Source: Streptomyces sp. NBC_01233
Lineage (GTDB): Bacteria > Actinomycetota > Actinomycetes > Streptomycetales > Streptomycetaceae
DNA length: 64,000 nucleotides
Assembly (NCBI RefSeq): GCF_035989305.1
Contig: NZ_CP108514.1
Location: forward strand, 9,404,501-9,468,500
Direction: 5' to 3'
In this document: in pieces, positions 8,516 through 18,015 of the stretch
Numbering within the stretch: position 1 is the first letter of the stretch
Layout of the letters: the number at the start of each line of letters is the position of its first letter
Position numbers and translations under genes: made by a program
The notes under the pieces: generated by a model
Seen by the model: only the letters and a program-made list of their open reading frames with translations
Databases searched by the model: none
What the model was told of the DNA's origin: nothing

Positions 8516-11500
8516 TCATCGCAGGCCGTACGCCCGGATGATCTCGTTCTTGACGCCGAAGCCCCTGTCCGTCGCGGCGCTCGCGCGCAGGGAGACGAAG
8601 CCGCCGGGCCTCTTGGCCGTCGTGAACGAACCCGTCCAGGAGCCGCCGGCGCCCTTGGCCAGGGTCACCTTCTGCCAGGTGGCGCCGTCGTCGTGCGAGA
8701 CGTCCAGCGTCATCGTGGACACGGTGCCGGGCACGGTGCCGCGGTCCATGGACACCGGCTTGAGGGCGATCTGCTGCTTCGCACCGGCCTTGAGGTCGCC
8801 GTGCAGGTCCGACTCGAGCCGGTAGTCCAGGTTCAGCACCGAGAACGGCTCGAAGGAGTCCGAGTCGACGGTGTCGGACATGAAGGTCCACTCGGTGTGG
8901 GTGCGCGTGGACAGCCGGAAGACGTCACCGGGCCGCTCCGCGTCCAGGACGGCGCGGTAGGGCAGGTTGCCCGCCGGTACCTCCTTCCACTGCATGTCGC
9001 CGCTGACCGGGTTGTCGTGGATCAACGTGTCACCCTGGAACATCTGCAGGTGGGAGGGCGTCTCACCCCACGGCAGGTAGCCGCCCAGCCGCATGGTGTC
9101 GCTGGCGGAGGCCCACGCCTGGACGTTCCAGGTCATGAAGTTCTGCCAGCGGGAGTTGTACACGCCGAAGGACTCGCTCTGGCCGGGGCGGGTCGCCGGA
9201 GCGAACCAGTCCAGCCGGGTGTTGCCGCCCTCGGCGTAGGTGTTGTCGCCCGACACCATCGACCACGGAAGGGCTCCGTCGACGCCCTGCGTGTGGAACT
9301 CCCTCCAGACCTGGCCCGGAGTCACCCACTCGGTGCGGCTGCCCGGGTGCCACTCGCGCTCGGGAAGGTTGAACGACGGGCTGAGGGTGAAGTCGGACCG
9401 GTAGCCTTCCGCGAGCCGGCCGCCGGCCGCCGCGTAGTAGCGGGCGTCGATCCGGGCGAGGTCACCCTTGCCCGGCTCGTAGACCAGGGGCCGGTCCGGC
9501 ACCCGGCCGGGGTAGTCCCGCGTCAGGTCGTAGACGAACGGCGTGTACTCGGTCTGCTTGACGGTCAGTTCGTGGGCGCCGGACCTGGCCATGGAGACGA
9601 GGGCCTTGCCCGCGTCGCGGTGCACGGAGGCGACCGGGATGGCCGACTCTCCGACGTACTCCATCAAAGCCCCGACGCCGTCGTTGACCACGATCAGCGC
9701 CTTCGCGCCGGCCGCGACCGCGGCCTCGGCACGCGCCTGCGGCGCGACCTCGTCGCTGCGGTCGACGACGACCACCCTGCCCTTGGCCTTGACCTTCTCG
9801 TACGCGGCTGCCGCGCCGTTGCCCGCGTAGACGACGTCCAGCCTGTCCGTGGCGGTGCCCAGGGCGCTGCCCGCCTGCACCAGCGCGTCGAGCCGGAGCC
9901 GATCGCCCGGCGTGCTCAGGCCGAGCAGCGGCTCGCCCTTGCGCCAACGGGTGATCAGCATGAACTCGCCCTGCTTCATCGCCTCCGTCGGTGCGACGTA
10001 GACGTCGTCGTACGTCGGCGGCAGCACGTACGCGCTGCGGTAGTCCAGGTACGGGTCCAGACCCTTGTAGTGGACGTTGAAGTCGACCTTGCGCTGGCGG
10101 TCCTCGGTGCGCTCCGGCGCCTCGGTCTGCAGCAGGCGTGCCCTGCTCGCGTCCAGCACCACGTCGGCGGAGCCGCCCTTGAGCACCGTCTCCGGGTCGA
10201 CGAGCACGGCCAGACCCGAGCGGTCCGCCTTCTCGCCGGCCACGTCGAGGTATCCCGCGACGGTGTACGTACCCGGTGCCATGCGCATGGTGGTCGATCC
10301 GTCGACGTAGACCGTCCACGGCCAGATGTCGCCCGCGAGGTTGACCCCGACCCAGCCGGCGGCCGGCTTGCCGTTCCTCCCCACCAGCTTGATGTTCAGG
10401 TCGTGGCGCTCCTCCTCCTTGAGGAGCGCCACGGAGGTGCGGGTCACCGGCTGCCCGGTGGCCGCGTCCGTGGCGCTCACGTGGCCGACGTGCCGGCCTG
10501 CCGGGGCGGCCCCCGGGTCTCCGGTCACCGGGACGGCGGCGGTTCCGCCCGCCGGGACGGTCACCTCGGCGGCTCCCAGCGTGAACGGCCCGCCGCCGGT
10601 CAGCGCCAGGTTCAGCGTGACGTCGGCGGAGCCGGTGTTGGTGAAGGTCAGGGCCTTCGTGACGGCGACGTCACTCGGCTCGTGCGGCCACGTGTAGTTG
10701 CCGAAGAAGAGCGATCCGGTGCCGCGGACCGTAGCCCGCACGGCAGCGGTCACGTCGAGTCGGCCGGTGCCGACCTCGTACGGCGAGTACCCGCCGTCCA
10801 GGTCCTTCGCGGTACTCATCAGGTGTTCCTTGAGCTGTGCGCCGGTCCAGTCCGGGTTCTGCTGGGCCAGGATCGCCGCCGCGCCGACCACGTGCGGGGT
10901 GGCCATCGACGTGCCGCTGATGGTGCGGTAGGAACCCTCGCCACCGTCGGTCATCTGAGACGAGCGGGCCGCGGTGATGTCCACGCCGGGCGCCGCGATG
11001 TCCGGCTTCATGGCGCCGGAGCGGGTCAGCGGGCCGGTGCTGGAGAAGCTCGCGAGCCGGTCCTGCTTGTCCGTGGCGGCCACGGTCAGCGCCGAGGCGG
11101 CCGCGCCCGGGGCGGAGATGCTCTCCGGTCCCGAGTTGCCGGCGGCTATGACGAACAGCGTGCCGTACTGCGCGGACAGCGCGTCGACCGTCTGCGACAT
11201 CGGGTCGCTGCCGTCCGTCGGGTACGAGTCGCCGAGACTCATGTTGACGACGTCAGCACCGGACTCGGCGGCCCACTGCATGCCGGCCATGATCCAGGAG
11301 TCCTGGCCGTAGCCCTCCGCGCCGCCGAGCACCTTGCCGACGTACAGGTCGGCGCCGGGAGCGACGCCCTTGTTGTCCCCTCCGGAGGCGGCGCCCGAGC
11401 CGACGATCGTGCCGGCCACGTGCGTGCCGTGCCCGTTGACGTCGGTGACGGCCTCACCCGGTACGAAGCTGGCGGTGCCGTCGATCAGGCCGGCGAAGTC

Positions 11501-12247
11501 GGGGTGGTTGACGTCGATTCCGGTGTCGAGCACCGCGACCTTCACGCCCTTGCCCGTGTAGCCGGCCGCCCAAGCCGTGGGCGCGCCGATCAACGGCACG
11601 CTCTCCTTCAGGTTGGCCTTCACCCGACCGTCGAGCCACAGCTTCGCCACACCGGCGCCCAACGCCGTGCTGCCCTGCGGCGCGACGGAATTCCAGAAGG
11701 TACGGGCCTGCCCCTTCTCGGTGCTGAGCACGGCACCGCCGATGTGCTGGAGATCCCGGGTCAGCCGGCTGCCCCGGGGGGCTGTCGGCTCGACGGCCGC
11801 GCCGGACCTCGTCCGGGCGTACGTCGCGATCAGCGGGACCGCGGCCGACTTCGCGTCGTCGTAGCCCATTTCGATCAGGTCGGTGACGTTGAACAGCCGC
11901 CGGTCCAGCCTGTCCGTGCCCAGCAACGGCACGGCCTCGTCCGGGACGACGAACAGGTCTCCCTTGATCTGCTGGATCTTCACGCCGCCGACGGCGCTGT
12001 CCGGCCGGTCGACCTCGGCGGTCTGCTTGCCGTCGGCCATCGTGGTGACCGTGACGACGTCGCCGGTGACCAGGGTGACCTTGTGGGTCGCCGAAGGCTT
12101 GGCGGGAACGGTGGGCTTGCTCGGAACGGCCAGTGCGGGCGCTTGCAGAACCGCGAGCCCCGACGCCAGCAGAGGCACCGCGGCAGCGGCCGAGATCAGC
12201 TGCCGGCGCCTGCGCCCGAAGGCGGAAGACTGAGAGGAGGAGAACAT
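8516..12247 (-). CDS. Secreted S8 family serine peptidase (subtilase) with PA insert and long C-terminal region
   Basis: A 1243-aa exported protease. The N-terminus is a signal peptide (basic RRRR, then ISAAAAVPLLASGLAVL, cleavage near APALA), followed by an I9-like propeptide with THKVTLVTGDVVTVTT. The catalytic triad is Asp241 (VLDTGID), His273 (NGHGTHVAG) and Ser447 (SGTSMATPH). C-terminal to this are Ig-like segments and a PA-type domain (GAKALIVVNDG). Length and order match large Streptomyces extracellular subtilases that degrade peptides outside the cell. It has a terminator at its end and a 303-bp upstream region with direct repeats. Confidence 0.93.
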   Translation of the reverse strand: MFSSSQSSAFGRRRRQLISAAAAVPLLASGLAVLQAPALAVPSKPTVPAKPSATHKVTLVTGDVVTVTTMADGKQTAEVDRPDSAVGGVKIQQIKGDLFVVPDEAVPLLGTDRLDRRLFNVTDLIEMGYDDAKSAAVPLIATYARTRSGAAVEPTAPRGSRLTRDLQHIGGAVLSTEKGQARTFWNSVAPQGSTALGAGVAKLWLDGRVKANLKESVPLIGAPTAWAAGYTGKGVKVAVLDTGIDVNHPDFAGLIDGTASFVPGEAVTDVNGHGTHVAGTIVGSGAASGGDNKGVAPGADLYVGKVLGGAEGYGQDSWIMAGMQWAAESGADVVNMSLGDSYPTDGSDPMSQTVDALSAQYGTLFVIAAGNSGPESISAPGAAASALTVAATDKQDRLASFSSTGPLTRSGAMKPDIAAPGVDITAARSSQMTDGGEGSYRTISGTSMATPHVVGAAAILAQQNPDWTGAQLKEHLMSTAKDLDGGYSPYEVGTGRLDVTAAVRATVRGTGSLFFGNYTWPHEPSDVAVTKALTFTNTGSADVTLNLALTGGGPFTLGAAEVTVPAGGTAAVPVTGDPGAAPAGRHVGHVSATDAATGQPVTRTSVALLKEEERHDLNIKLVGRNGKPAAGWVGVNLAGDIWPWTVYVDGSTTMRMAPGTYTVAGYLDVAGEKADRSGLAVLVDPETVLKGGSADVVLDASRARLLQTEAPERTEDRQRKVDFNVHYKGLDPYLDYRSAYVLPPTYDDVYVAPTEAMKQGEFMLITRWRKGEPLLGLSTPGDRLRLDALVQAGSALGTATDRLDVVYAGNGAAAAYEKVKAKGRVVVVDRSDEVAPQARAEAAVAAGAKALIVVNDGVGALMEYVGESAIPVASVHRDAGKALVSMARSGAHELTVKQTEYTPFVYDLTRDYPGRVPDRPLVYEPGKGDLARIDARYYAAAGGRLAEGYRSDFTLSPSFNLPEREWHPGSRTEWVTPGQVWREFHTQGVDGALPWSMVSGDNTYAEGGNTRLDWFAPATRPGQSESFGVYNSRWQNFMTWNVQAWASASDTMRLGGYLPWGETPSHLQMFQGDTLIHDNPVSGDMQWKEVPAGNLPYRAVLDAERPGDVFRLSTRTHTEWTFMSDTVDSDSFEPFSVLNLDYRLESDLHGDLKAGAKQQIALKPVSMDRGTVPGTVSTMTLDVSHDDGATWQKVTLAKGAGGSWTGSFTTAKRPGGFVSLRASAATDRGFGVKNEIIRAYGLR

Positions 12248-12550
12248 GCCATGGGTCTATCGGCCACGCAGCGCCGGCGTGAAGGCCAGGGGGTGGCAAG
12301 TCCTCGCCACGGCAAGCATTTGTCAGTCGCAAACCGCGCGAAGACCATGATCCGGACACTTCCCGCCGGCCTCCGGACACCCGGTCACCACCCGGTGCTC
12401 AGCAGTCGACGAGATCCTGACGAGCGCCCTGTTCGCCCGGACAGCCCGGACCGCGCGACGAGCCGGAGGTGTGAGCGGCGCGCCTCGCATGTGTCGAACG
12501 CGCCGTCGACGTCCGCCCCGTGCGGACGCCCCCGACGGCCCCTTCCGCTC
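12248..12550. other. Intergenic region upstream of the subtilase, with a possible operator
   Basis: No gene seen. The region holds the promoter for the minus-strand subtilase. Two perfect copies of TCCGGACAC (12351-12359 and 12372-12380) lie 21 bp apart start to start, two helical turns, as expected for a dimeric regulator site. The neighbouring TrmB/LuxR regulator is the obvious candidate, but this is inference. Confidence 0.35.
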
Positions 12551-14590
12551 TCAGTGCCAGGCGGGATGCCCCTCGGCGGCGGCGCCGGTGGTGAGCGCAC
12601 GCTCGCCGGTCTTGTCCGCGCGCACGGCCCAGATCGCGGGCTTCTCGTACGGGCCGCGGACGAAGGCCACCCACGTGCCGTCGACGGACCAGACGGGGTC
12701 CATCTCGTGGGCGCCGGTGGCGACCAGTTCACGATCGTCACTGCCGTCGGCGTCCACGAGGCGGATGTCGCCCTGAGTGCCCGTGCCGTAGGCCCCCGCC
12801 GTGTAGGCGAAGGTGGTGCCGTCGGGTGACCACACCGGGTCGAGTGCCGGATGGGGCAGCCGGGTCACCTGCTGCGGGGCACGGTTCGGGGCGGCGGGGT
12901 CGACCAGGTGGATCTGCCAGTTCTCGGGCCCTGTCTGCAGGCAGACCGCGATGCTCTTGCCGTCCGGCGACCACGCGGGATCCTCGACCTGGCCCCCGCC
13001 CGAGGTGAGCTGGCGAGCCGCGCCGTCGGCGACGCCGACCACGAACAGCTGCTGTACACCGTCCTTCTTGCGGAGCACGGCGAGCCGGCTGCCGTCCGGA
13101 GACCAGGACACCCTGCCGCCGGCGATGGAGGTGATCCGCCGCGCGTTCGAACCGTCGGCGTTCGCGGTCCAGACGGCCGCGCCCTCGGGTGTGCTGCGCG
13201 TGAACGCGAACGACCTGCGGTCAGGGGACCACTGGGGCAGGGTGTCGCACGCGCCTGTGCCCCCTGCGACGAGCTCCACGGGCTTCTCGGTCGCGGCGTC
13301 CCGGCGGGCGATGACGCTGTGGCACGTCCCGGGCCAGCCCGGGGCGGTGTCCTGCCGGATCAGCAGGGGATCGGCCGGGAACGAGGCAGGGGCAGGGGTG
13401 GATCCGGTGGGCGTGGCGGCGTGGGACTTCGAATCGTCCTTGGTGGAGTCGGTCCAGGGCTGCCACACCAACAGGCCGGCGGCCGCGAGGGACGTCACGA
13501 GCGCCGCCGCCACCACCGCGCGGCGACGCCGGGCCTTCTCCGCGACCGCCTGCGGCACCTGCGCGGGGGTGGGGGAGAGCCGCGCCGCGGGCCCCGTCAC
13601 GGTGCGCGACTGTGCCGTACGGGGCTCCGCGACGACGGGCGGGGCGGCGTCCGGTACCGGGAGGTCCTGCGCGGTGTCCGACGGGCTGTCCGACGGGCTG
13701 TCCGGCGCGGTGGGACGCACCGCCGGTTCCGGGGGCGGGAGGAGCTGCGTCGCCGCCTCCGGCAGCCAGGAGCCACCGTCCGGGTGGCGGACGGTCAGAG
13801 TGGCGAGGAAGGCAGTCGGGGTGGGCCGTTCCGCCGGGTCCTTGGACAGGCAGGCGCCGATGGCTTCGCGGAGTTCACCGGGCACCGCGGTCAGGTCCGG
13901 CTCCTCGTAGACCACCTTGTAGTGCCTGGCCGCGGAAGGGCCGTCGCCGAAGGGGGCACCGCCCGCCGCCTGGGTGAGCACCACCCCCAGAGCGAACATG
14001 TCGACCGCAGGGGTGACCGCCCCACCGCCGGTGAGCTGCTCGGGTGCCAGGAATCCCGGCGTGCCGATCTGCAGGCCGGTCTGTGTCAGGGAGGTTCCGT
14101 CCAGGGCGCGCGCGATGCCGAAATCGATGACACGCGGCCCGTCCTCCGCGACGATGATGTTCGCGGGCTTGAGATCGCGGTGGATGACCCCCGCTCGGTG
14201 GATCGCCTCGAGTGCCTCTGCCAGGCCGGCCGCCAGGACGGTGAGCGTGTCCAGGGGCAGCGATCCGACGCGCGCGAGTACCGCTTGCAGGGTGGGACCG
14301 GGCACGAAGGCCGTCACCAGCCAGGCCGGCTCCCCGTCCGGGTCGGCGTCGACCACCGGCGCGGTGTGGAAGCCGCCGACCCGCCGCGCGGCCGCCACCT
14401 CGTCGGCGAACCTGCGCTTGAACCCGGGCTCGGTGCTCAGCTCGGGACGTACGACCTTGACGGCGACAGCACGGCCGGACTGGGAACGGCCCAGGTAGAC
14501 CACGCCCATGCCCCCCTGGCCGAGCCGTCCCACCAGCCGGTAGCGGCCCTCGCCGAGCGAGGTGGGATCACCCGTTTCGAGCGGCTTCAT
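12551..14590 (-). CDS. Membrane Ser/Thr protein kinase with extracellular TolB-like beta-propeller
   Basis: The 679-aa protein has a Hanks-type kinase domain at residues ~15-275 (GQGGMGVVYLG, VAVKVV, VIHRDLKPANI, VIDFGIA, GTPGFLAPEQ), a Pro-rich juxtamembrane linker, one TM helix (AVVAAALVTSLAAAGLLVW), and an outer domain with at least five PD40/TolB-type repeats of the form W-S-P-D-G (PQWSPDRRSFAF, VSWSPDGSRLAV, PAWSPDGKSIAV, PVWSPDGTTFAY, PVWSVDGTWVAF). The propeller probably senses an external ligand or cell-wall state and signals by phosphorylation. Substrate unknown. Confidence 0.92.
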   Translation of the reverse strand: MKPLETGDPTSLGEGRYRLVGRLGQGGMGVVYLGRSQSGRAVAVKVVRPELSTEPGFKRRFADEVAAARRVGGFHTAPVVDADPDGEPAWLVTAFVPGPTLQAVLARVGSLPLDTLTVLAAGLAEALEAIHRAGVIHRDLKPANIIVAEDGPRVIDFGIARALDGTSLTQTGLQIGTPGFLAPEQLTGGGAVTPAVDMFALGVVLTQAAGGAPFGDGPSAARHYKVVYEEPDLTAVPGELREAIGACLSKDPAERPTPTAFLATLTVRHPDGGSWLPEAATQLLPPPEPAVRPTAPDSPSDSPSDTAQDLPVPDAAPPVVAEPRTAQSRTVTGPAARLSPTPAQVPQAVAEKARRRRAVVAAALVTSLAAAGLLVWQPWTDSTKDDSKSHAATPTGSTPAPASFPADPLLIRQDTAPGWPGTCHSVIARRDAATEKPVELVAGGTGACDTLPQWSPDRRSFAFTRSTPEGAAVWTANADGSNARRITSIAGGRVSWSPDGSRLAVLRKKDGVQQLFVVGVADGAARQLTSGGGQVEDPAWSPDGKSIAVCLQTGPENWQIHLVDPAAPNRAPQQVTRLPHPALDPVWSPDGTTFAYTAGAYGTGTQGDIRLVDADGSDDRELVATGAHEMDPVWSVDGTWVAFVRGPYEKPAIWAVRADKTGERALTTGAAAEGHPAWH

Positions 14591-14873
14591 ATGTCCCCCG
14601 TTTCACACCTTGCGCGATGAACAGCCTCTCCCTACCTGTCGCGCCGTCCACCAGTCAAGCGAGGCCCTTGCGGAGACCCGACAAGGGTGCCTTCGGCAAC
14701 CAGTCCTCCTGGTCGGGGGCCTGCGGGGGCGCAGGGGCCGAGGCGGTCTCGGGGACCTCGTGGGGCGTCGCCCGCTCAGCGGATGACTTTGATGCCGAAG
14801 GGGCGTCGCCGAGCGCGAACTGGATGGCGCTGTGCATGTGGGTGTACATCTCCATGAGCCGTCGGCGCGGCCG
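14591..14873. other. Intergenic region; weak small ORF on the minus strand
   Basis: Between the kinase and the GT87 gene. A 66-codon minus-strand frame (14655-14855, beginning MEMYTHMHSAIQ) is open but has no convincing ribosome-binding site, no recognisable domain and a low-complexity Ala/Pro/Ser middle. I do not call it a gene. Confidence 0.3.
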
Positions 14874-16268
14874 CTATCGTGCACGCGCCCGCCGCCGGAC
14901 CCAGGCCATCACGAGGACGAGGGCGGCTGCGGCTCCGTACGCGATGTTGCTCAGCGACGGCTGGAAGCGGAGCGCCGGGGCGAGGAGGTAGACGGCGGCG
15001 CCCGCGAGGGGGATGCCCAGCCATTCCCAGCGTCCGTCCAGGGCCACGAGGGCGACCAGGAGCAGGGCGTACCAGGAGTAGCCGGGGGTGAGGAGGACGA
15101 ACGCCCAGCCGGTGACCAGGAGGGCGCCGCTCCAGGGGCGTCGCGGGTCCCCGCGCCACATCGCGTACAGGCAGACGCCCGCGATGACGGCGACGAGCAC
15201 GGGGAAGGCCCAGCCGTCGGGCAGGACCAGCCGCAGGAGCGAATAGCGGGATCCCGCCGAGGCGTCGTCATAGCCCTCCTCCTGGACGTAGCCGCCGAGG
15301 TAGCCGAACACCGAGCCGTGCGAGAGGAGGACGTACGGGAGGTAGGCGAGTACGACGAAGGCCGCGGCGGGCAGCAGCACGGCGGCCGCGTCGCGGACGC
15401 GGCGGACCCCGGACAGCGCGCCGGGGAGGACGACGGCCGGCATCAGCTTCGTGGCGATGGCGGCGCCGATCAGCACGCCGCCCGCTGCCCGCCGGGTCAG
15501 GGCCCGGGAGGCGACGAGGCCGAGTCCGGCGACCGCGAGGAGCACGCCCAGGACGTCGACGTGCGCGTTGTTGACCGCCTCCAGGGGCACGGCCGGGCAC
15601 CAGGCCCAGTACGCGGCCTTGCGGAGGTCCTCGCCGCGCCGCCGCAGGACCAGGAGGAGTGTGCCCGTGACGCCGAGAGAGATCAGGGCGGCGCCGATCT
15701 GCAGCGGCTTGTGCCGGGCGCCGGCGGGGGAGAGGCGGTCGACGGCCATGAAGTACGCCTCGGCGACGGGCGGGTAGATGGTGTGGACGGCGGGCCTGTT
15801 GATGCGGGTGCAGTGGGGCGCGCTGCCGGTGTGGGGGATCGGTGCGAGGCCGGGTCCCTCGCAGGCGGAGCCCGTGGGGAAGAGCCAGGGGTCGCGCAGC
15901 CGCGCGAGCGCCGGATCCTGTGGGGTGTGGTCGTACGGGGAGACGCCGGCCGCCTGGACCCGGCCGTCCCAGGCGTAGCGGTAGGAGTCGGTGCTGGTCC
16001 GCGGCGGTCCCGCCAGCCCGGTCACCGTGACCGCGACGGCCCCGGCCACGATCAGCCGTACGAGGTGGCGGTCCGGGACCCGGCGCAGCGCGGACAGGGC
16101 CACGGCGAAGAGGACCCAGCAGGCCGCGTACCACCGGAACAGGCCGACGGGATCGCTGAAGTGGCCCCCGTGCCGCACGGTGACGGCGAGGACCGTCGTG
16201 AGGGCGGCGAGGGCGAGACCGGTGGCGACGAGCGCGGTGCGCGTCGTGAGAGCGGTGGGGGGTTTCAC
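14874..16268 (-). CDS. GT87-like (DUF2029) polyprenol-sugar-dependent mannosyltransferase, integral membrane
   Basis: A 464-aa protein with about ten or more TM helices, typical of GT-C glycosyltransferases that use lipid-linked mannose in actinobacteria. Family-like features include the loop DSYRYAWDGRVQAAGVSPYDH after the second TM, INRPAVHTIYPPVAEAYF, and the membrane-edge NNAHVDVLGVLLAV and GAAIATKLMPAVVLPGA (K near a TM face). GTG 16268 gives a start just before the first TM. It is transcribed divergently from the molybdopterin oxidoreductase and belongs to a locus with other sugar-transfer genes. Confidence 0.82.
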   Translation of the reverse strand: MKPPTALTTRTALVATGLALAALTTVLAVTVRHGGHFSDPVGLFRWYAACWVLFAVALSALRRVPDRHLVRLIVAGAVAVTVTGLAGPPRTSTDSYRYAWDGRVQAAGVSPYDHTPQDPALARLRDPWLFPTGSACEGPGLAPIPHTGSAPHCTRINRPAVHTIYPPVAEAYFMAVDRLSPAGARHKPLQIGAALISLGVTGTLLLVLRRRGEDLRKAAYWAWCPAVPLEAVNNAHVDVLGVLLAVAGLGLVASRALTRRAAGGVLIGAAIATKLMPAVVLPGALSGVRRVRDAAAVLLPAAAFVVLAYLPYVLLSHGSVFGYLGGYVQEEGYDDASAGSRYSLLRLVLPDGWAFPVLVAVIAGVCLYAMWRGDPRRPWSGALLVTGWAFVLLTPGYSWYALLLVALVALDGRWEWLGIPLAGAAVYLLAPALRFQPSLSNIAYGAAAALVLVMAWVRRRARAR

Positions 16269-16382
16269 CTGCGGAAGCGTTCCAGGAATCGGCCCTCCGA
16301 TGGTCGGCGGCGCCGTGGACGTCCTTCTTCCGTAAGGTGTTCCGGCAACCTGCGCCGGCCTCGCCGGGGGTGTGATGGGGGC

Positions 16383-17525
16383 ATGCGTTTCACCCTGCCT
16401 CCGGGGCCGCCCGTCACCTTCAAGGCGCGCCTGCACGATGCCCGTACCGCGACCGCGATCGGCCGATGGCTCGGCCTGGCCATGGCCGTCTGCTTCGCGA
16501 CCGGCGTACTGAGCCACTACCTCCAGCACCCGCCGGGATGGCTGGCCGACCGGCTGCCGAGCCGCCCGTACTGGGGCTACCGGCTCACCCAGGGCCTGCA
16601 CGTGGCGTCCGGGATCGCCGCGGTCCCGCTGCTGCTGGCGAAGCTGTGGGCGGTCTATCCGCGGTTGTTCGCGTGGCCGCCGGTGCGGTCCCTGCGGCAC
16701 GCCCTGGAGCGGATCTCCGTGGCCGTCCTCGTCGCCGCTGGCCTGTTCGAGCTGTTCACCGGACTGCTGAACACCTTCCAGTGGTACCCCTGGCCGTTCA
16801 ACTTCGTTCCCGTGCACTACGCGGTCGCCTGGCTCCTGTTGGGCTCGCTGATCTTGCACGTGGCCGTGCAGTGGCCGAACATCCGGGACCACTTCACGAG
16901 CCGTTCCCCCGGAACCCCGGCCCTGCCCGAGGCCGATGGGCCGGACCGGCGCCGGCTCCTGCTCGGCGTCACGGCCGCGGTCGGAGCGGTGACGCTGACC
17001 ACCGTCGGACAGTCCGTCACCGCGCTCGGTGCGCTGGAGCTGTTCGGCCCGCGCAGCCCCGCCCACGGGCTCCAGGGACTGCCCGTGAACCGGACGGCCG
17101 CCGCGGCGCGCGTCACCCCGGCCTCGCTGACCGACTGGCGGCTGACCGTGGTCGGGCCCCGGCCGTTCGCCCTGACGCCGGAGGAGCTGCGCGCCATGCC
17201 CCAGCACGAGGTCACCCTGCCGATCGCCTGCGTCGAGGGCTGGAGCAAGTCCGCCCGCTGGACCGGGGTACGGGTACGGGACCTCCTGGAGCGCGCGGGA
17301 GGCGGCCCGGGATCGCGGGTCCGGGTGGTCTCCCTCGAAGCGGCGGGCGCCTACCGGGTGATGGAGATGGGGCGGCTCTACGCGCAGGACCCGCTCACGC
17401 TGCTGGCGCTGCGGCTGAACGGCGAGGTGCTGTCCCTGGACCACGGCTACCCGGCACGGATCATCGCCCCGAACCGGCCCGGTGTACTGCAGACCAAGTG
17501 GGTCGGCCGACTGGAGGTCGTGTGA
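16383..17525 (+). CDS. Molybdopterin-dependent oxidoreductase with N-terminal membrane (cytochrome b-like) region
   Basis: The 380-aa protein starts with four TM helices carrying His residues (LSHYLQHPP, LTQGLHVASGIA, FVPVHYAVAWLLLGSLILHVAV) that resemble a small di-heme cytochrome b. Next comes an Arg-Arg signal-like segment (GPDRRRLLLGVTAAVGAVTLT), then a sulfite-oxidase-like Mo-binding domain: TPASLTDWRLTVVGPRPF, LPIACVEGWSKSARWTGV (Cys ligand in ACVEG), and the end LDHGYPARIIAPNRPGVLQTKW (cut here). It looks like a membrane-tethered YedY/MsrP-type oxidoreductase. ATG 16383 follows a GGGGG run. It overlaps the next gene (TGATG). Confidence 0.85.
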   Translation: MRFTLPPGPPVTFKARLHDARTATAIGRWLGLAMAVCFATGVLSHYLQHPPGWLADRLPSRPYWGYRLTQGLHVASGIAAVPLLLAKLWAVYPRLFAWPPVRSLRHALERISVAVLVAAGLFELFTGLLNTFQWYPWPFNFVPVHYAVAWLLLGSLILHVAVQWPNIRDHFTSRSPGTPALPEADGPDRRRLLLGVTAAVGAVTLTTVGQSVTALGALELFGPRSPAHGLQGLPVNRTAAAARVTPASLTDWRLTVVGPRPFALTPEELRAMPQHEVTLPIACVEGWSKSARWTGVRVRDLLERAGGGPGSRVRVVSLEAAGAYRVMEMGRLYAQDPLTLLALRLNGEVLSLDHGYPARIIAPNRPGVLQTKWVGRLEVV

Positions 17526-17929
17526 TGGGCTTCCGCCGCGTGATGGGTGCGTTCGGGCTGATGTGCGCGGCCTGGGGAGGGTGGCTGCTGTTCCGGCAGC
17601 CCGAGCCGTGGCGGATCGCCGTGTGGCTCGGCGGAGCCGTCGTGGTGCACGACGGGTTCGTCGTGCCGCTCGTGATGGCCGTCGCCGCCCTCGTCGCCGC
17701 CGTGGGCCCGCGCTTGCGCGGGGTACCGCGCGGGGCTCTGATCGTCGCAGGTTCCCTGACCGCGATCGCCCTTCCCCCGCTCCTGCGTCCCGGGGGCGTG
17801 GCCAACCCCACCGTCCTGCCGCTCGATTACCTGCGCAACTGGCTGCTGGCCATGGCGGCCATCGCGCTGCTCACCCTCGTTCATGCGGGCGCGCGTGCGC
17901 TCCTGCGCCGCAAGGGCCGGCGAGCCTGA
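17525..17929 (+). CDS. Small membrane protein, partner of the molybdopterin oxidoreductase
   Basis: A 134-aa product with four hydrophobic helices and a conserved-looking VVVHDGFVVPLVMAVAAL segment. The start codon overlaps the stop of the preceding oxidoreductase gene, so the two are translationally coupled and probably work together. No cofactor motif is certain. The gene is followed by a strong hairpin. Confidence 0.75.
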   Translation: MGFRRVMGAFGLMCAAWGGWLLFRQPEPWRIAVWLGGAVVVHDGFVVPLVMAVAALVAAVGPRLRGVPRGALIVAGSLTAIALPPLLRPGGVANPTVLPLDYLRNWLLAMAAIALLTLVHAGARALLRRKGRRA

Positions 17930-17946
17930 CCGCGGCGCCGAGGGAA

Positions 17947-18000
17947 GAACCGCCGGGGTGGGATCCGCAGCAGTACGTGCGGATCCCACCCCGGCGGTTC
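17947..18000. terminator. Bidirectional terminator between convergent operons
   Basis: A perfect 23-bp inverted repeat (17947-17969 and 17978-18000) with an 8-nt loop lies 17 bp after the plus-strand membrane gene and 15 bp before the end of the minus-strand methyltransferase gene. Stem and position make a two-way terminator very likely. Confidence 0.9.
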
Positions 18001-18015
18001 GCCGGGCGGCAGCGG

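Noticed and set aside
8379..8891. Upstream extension of the TrmB/LuxR regulator frame to 8891.
   Set aside because: It would run through the terminator hairpin and the end of the subtilase; the TrmB domain begins at ATG 8378.
8426..12829. A 1467-codon plus-strand open frame antisense to the subtilase.
   Set aside because: Entirely Gly/Arg/Val/His-rich low-complexity translation with no domain; it is the high-GC shadow of the well-supported subtilase gene.
14832..16382. Long plus-strand extension of the molybdopterin oxidoreductase.
   Set aside because: Antisense to the GT87-like gene and without domain content; the true start at 16383 opens with the expected membrane region.
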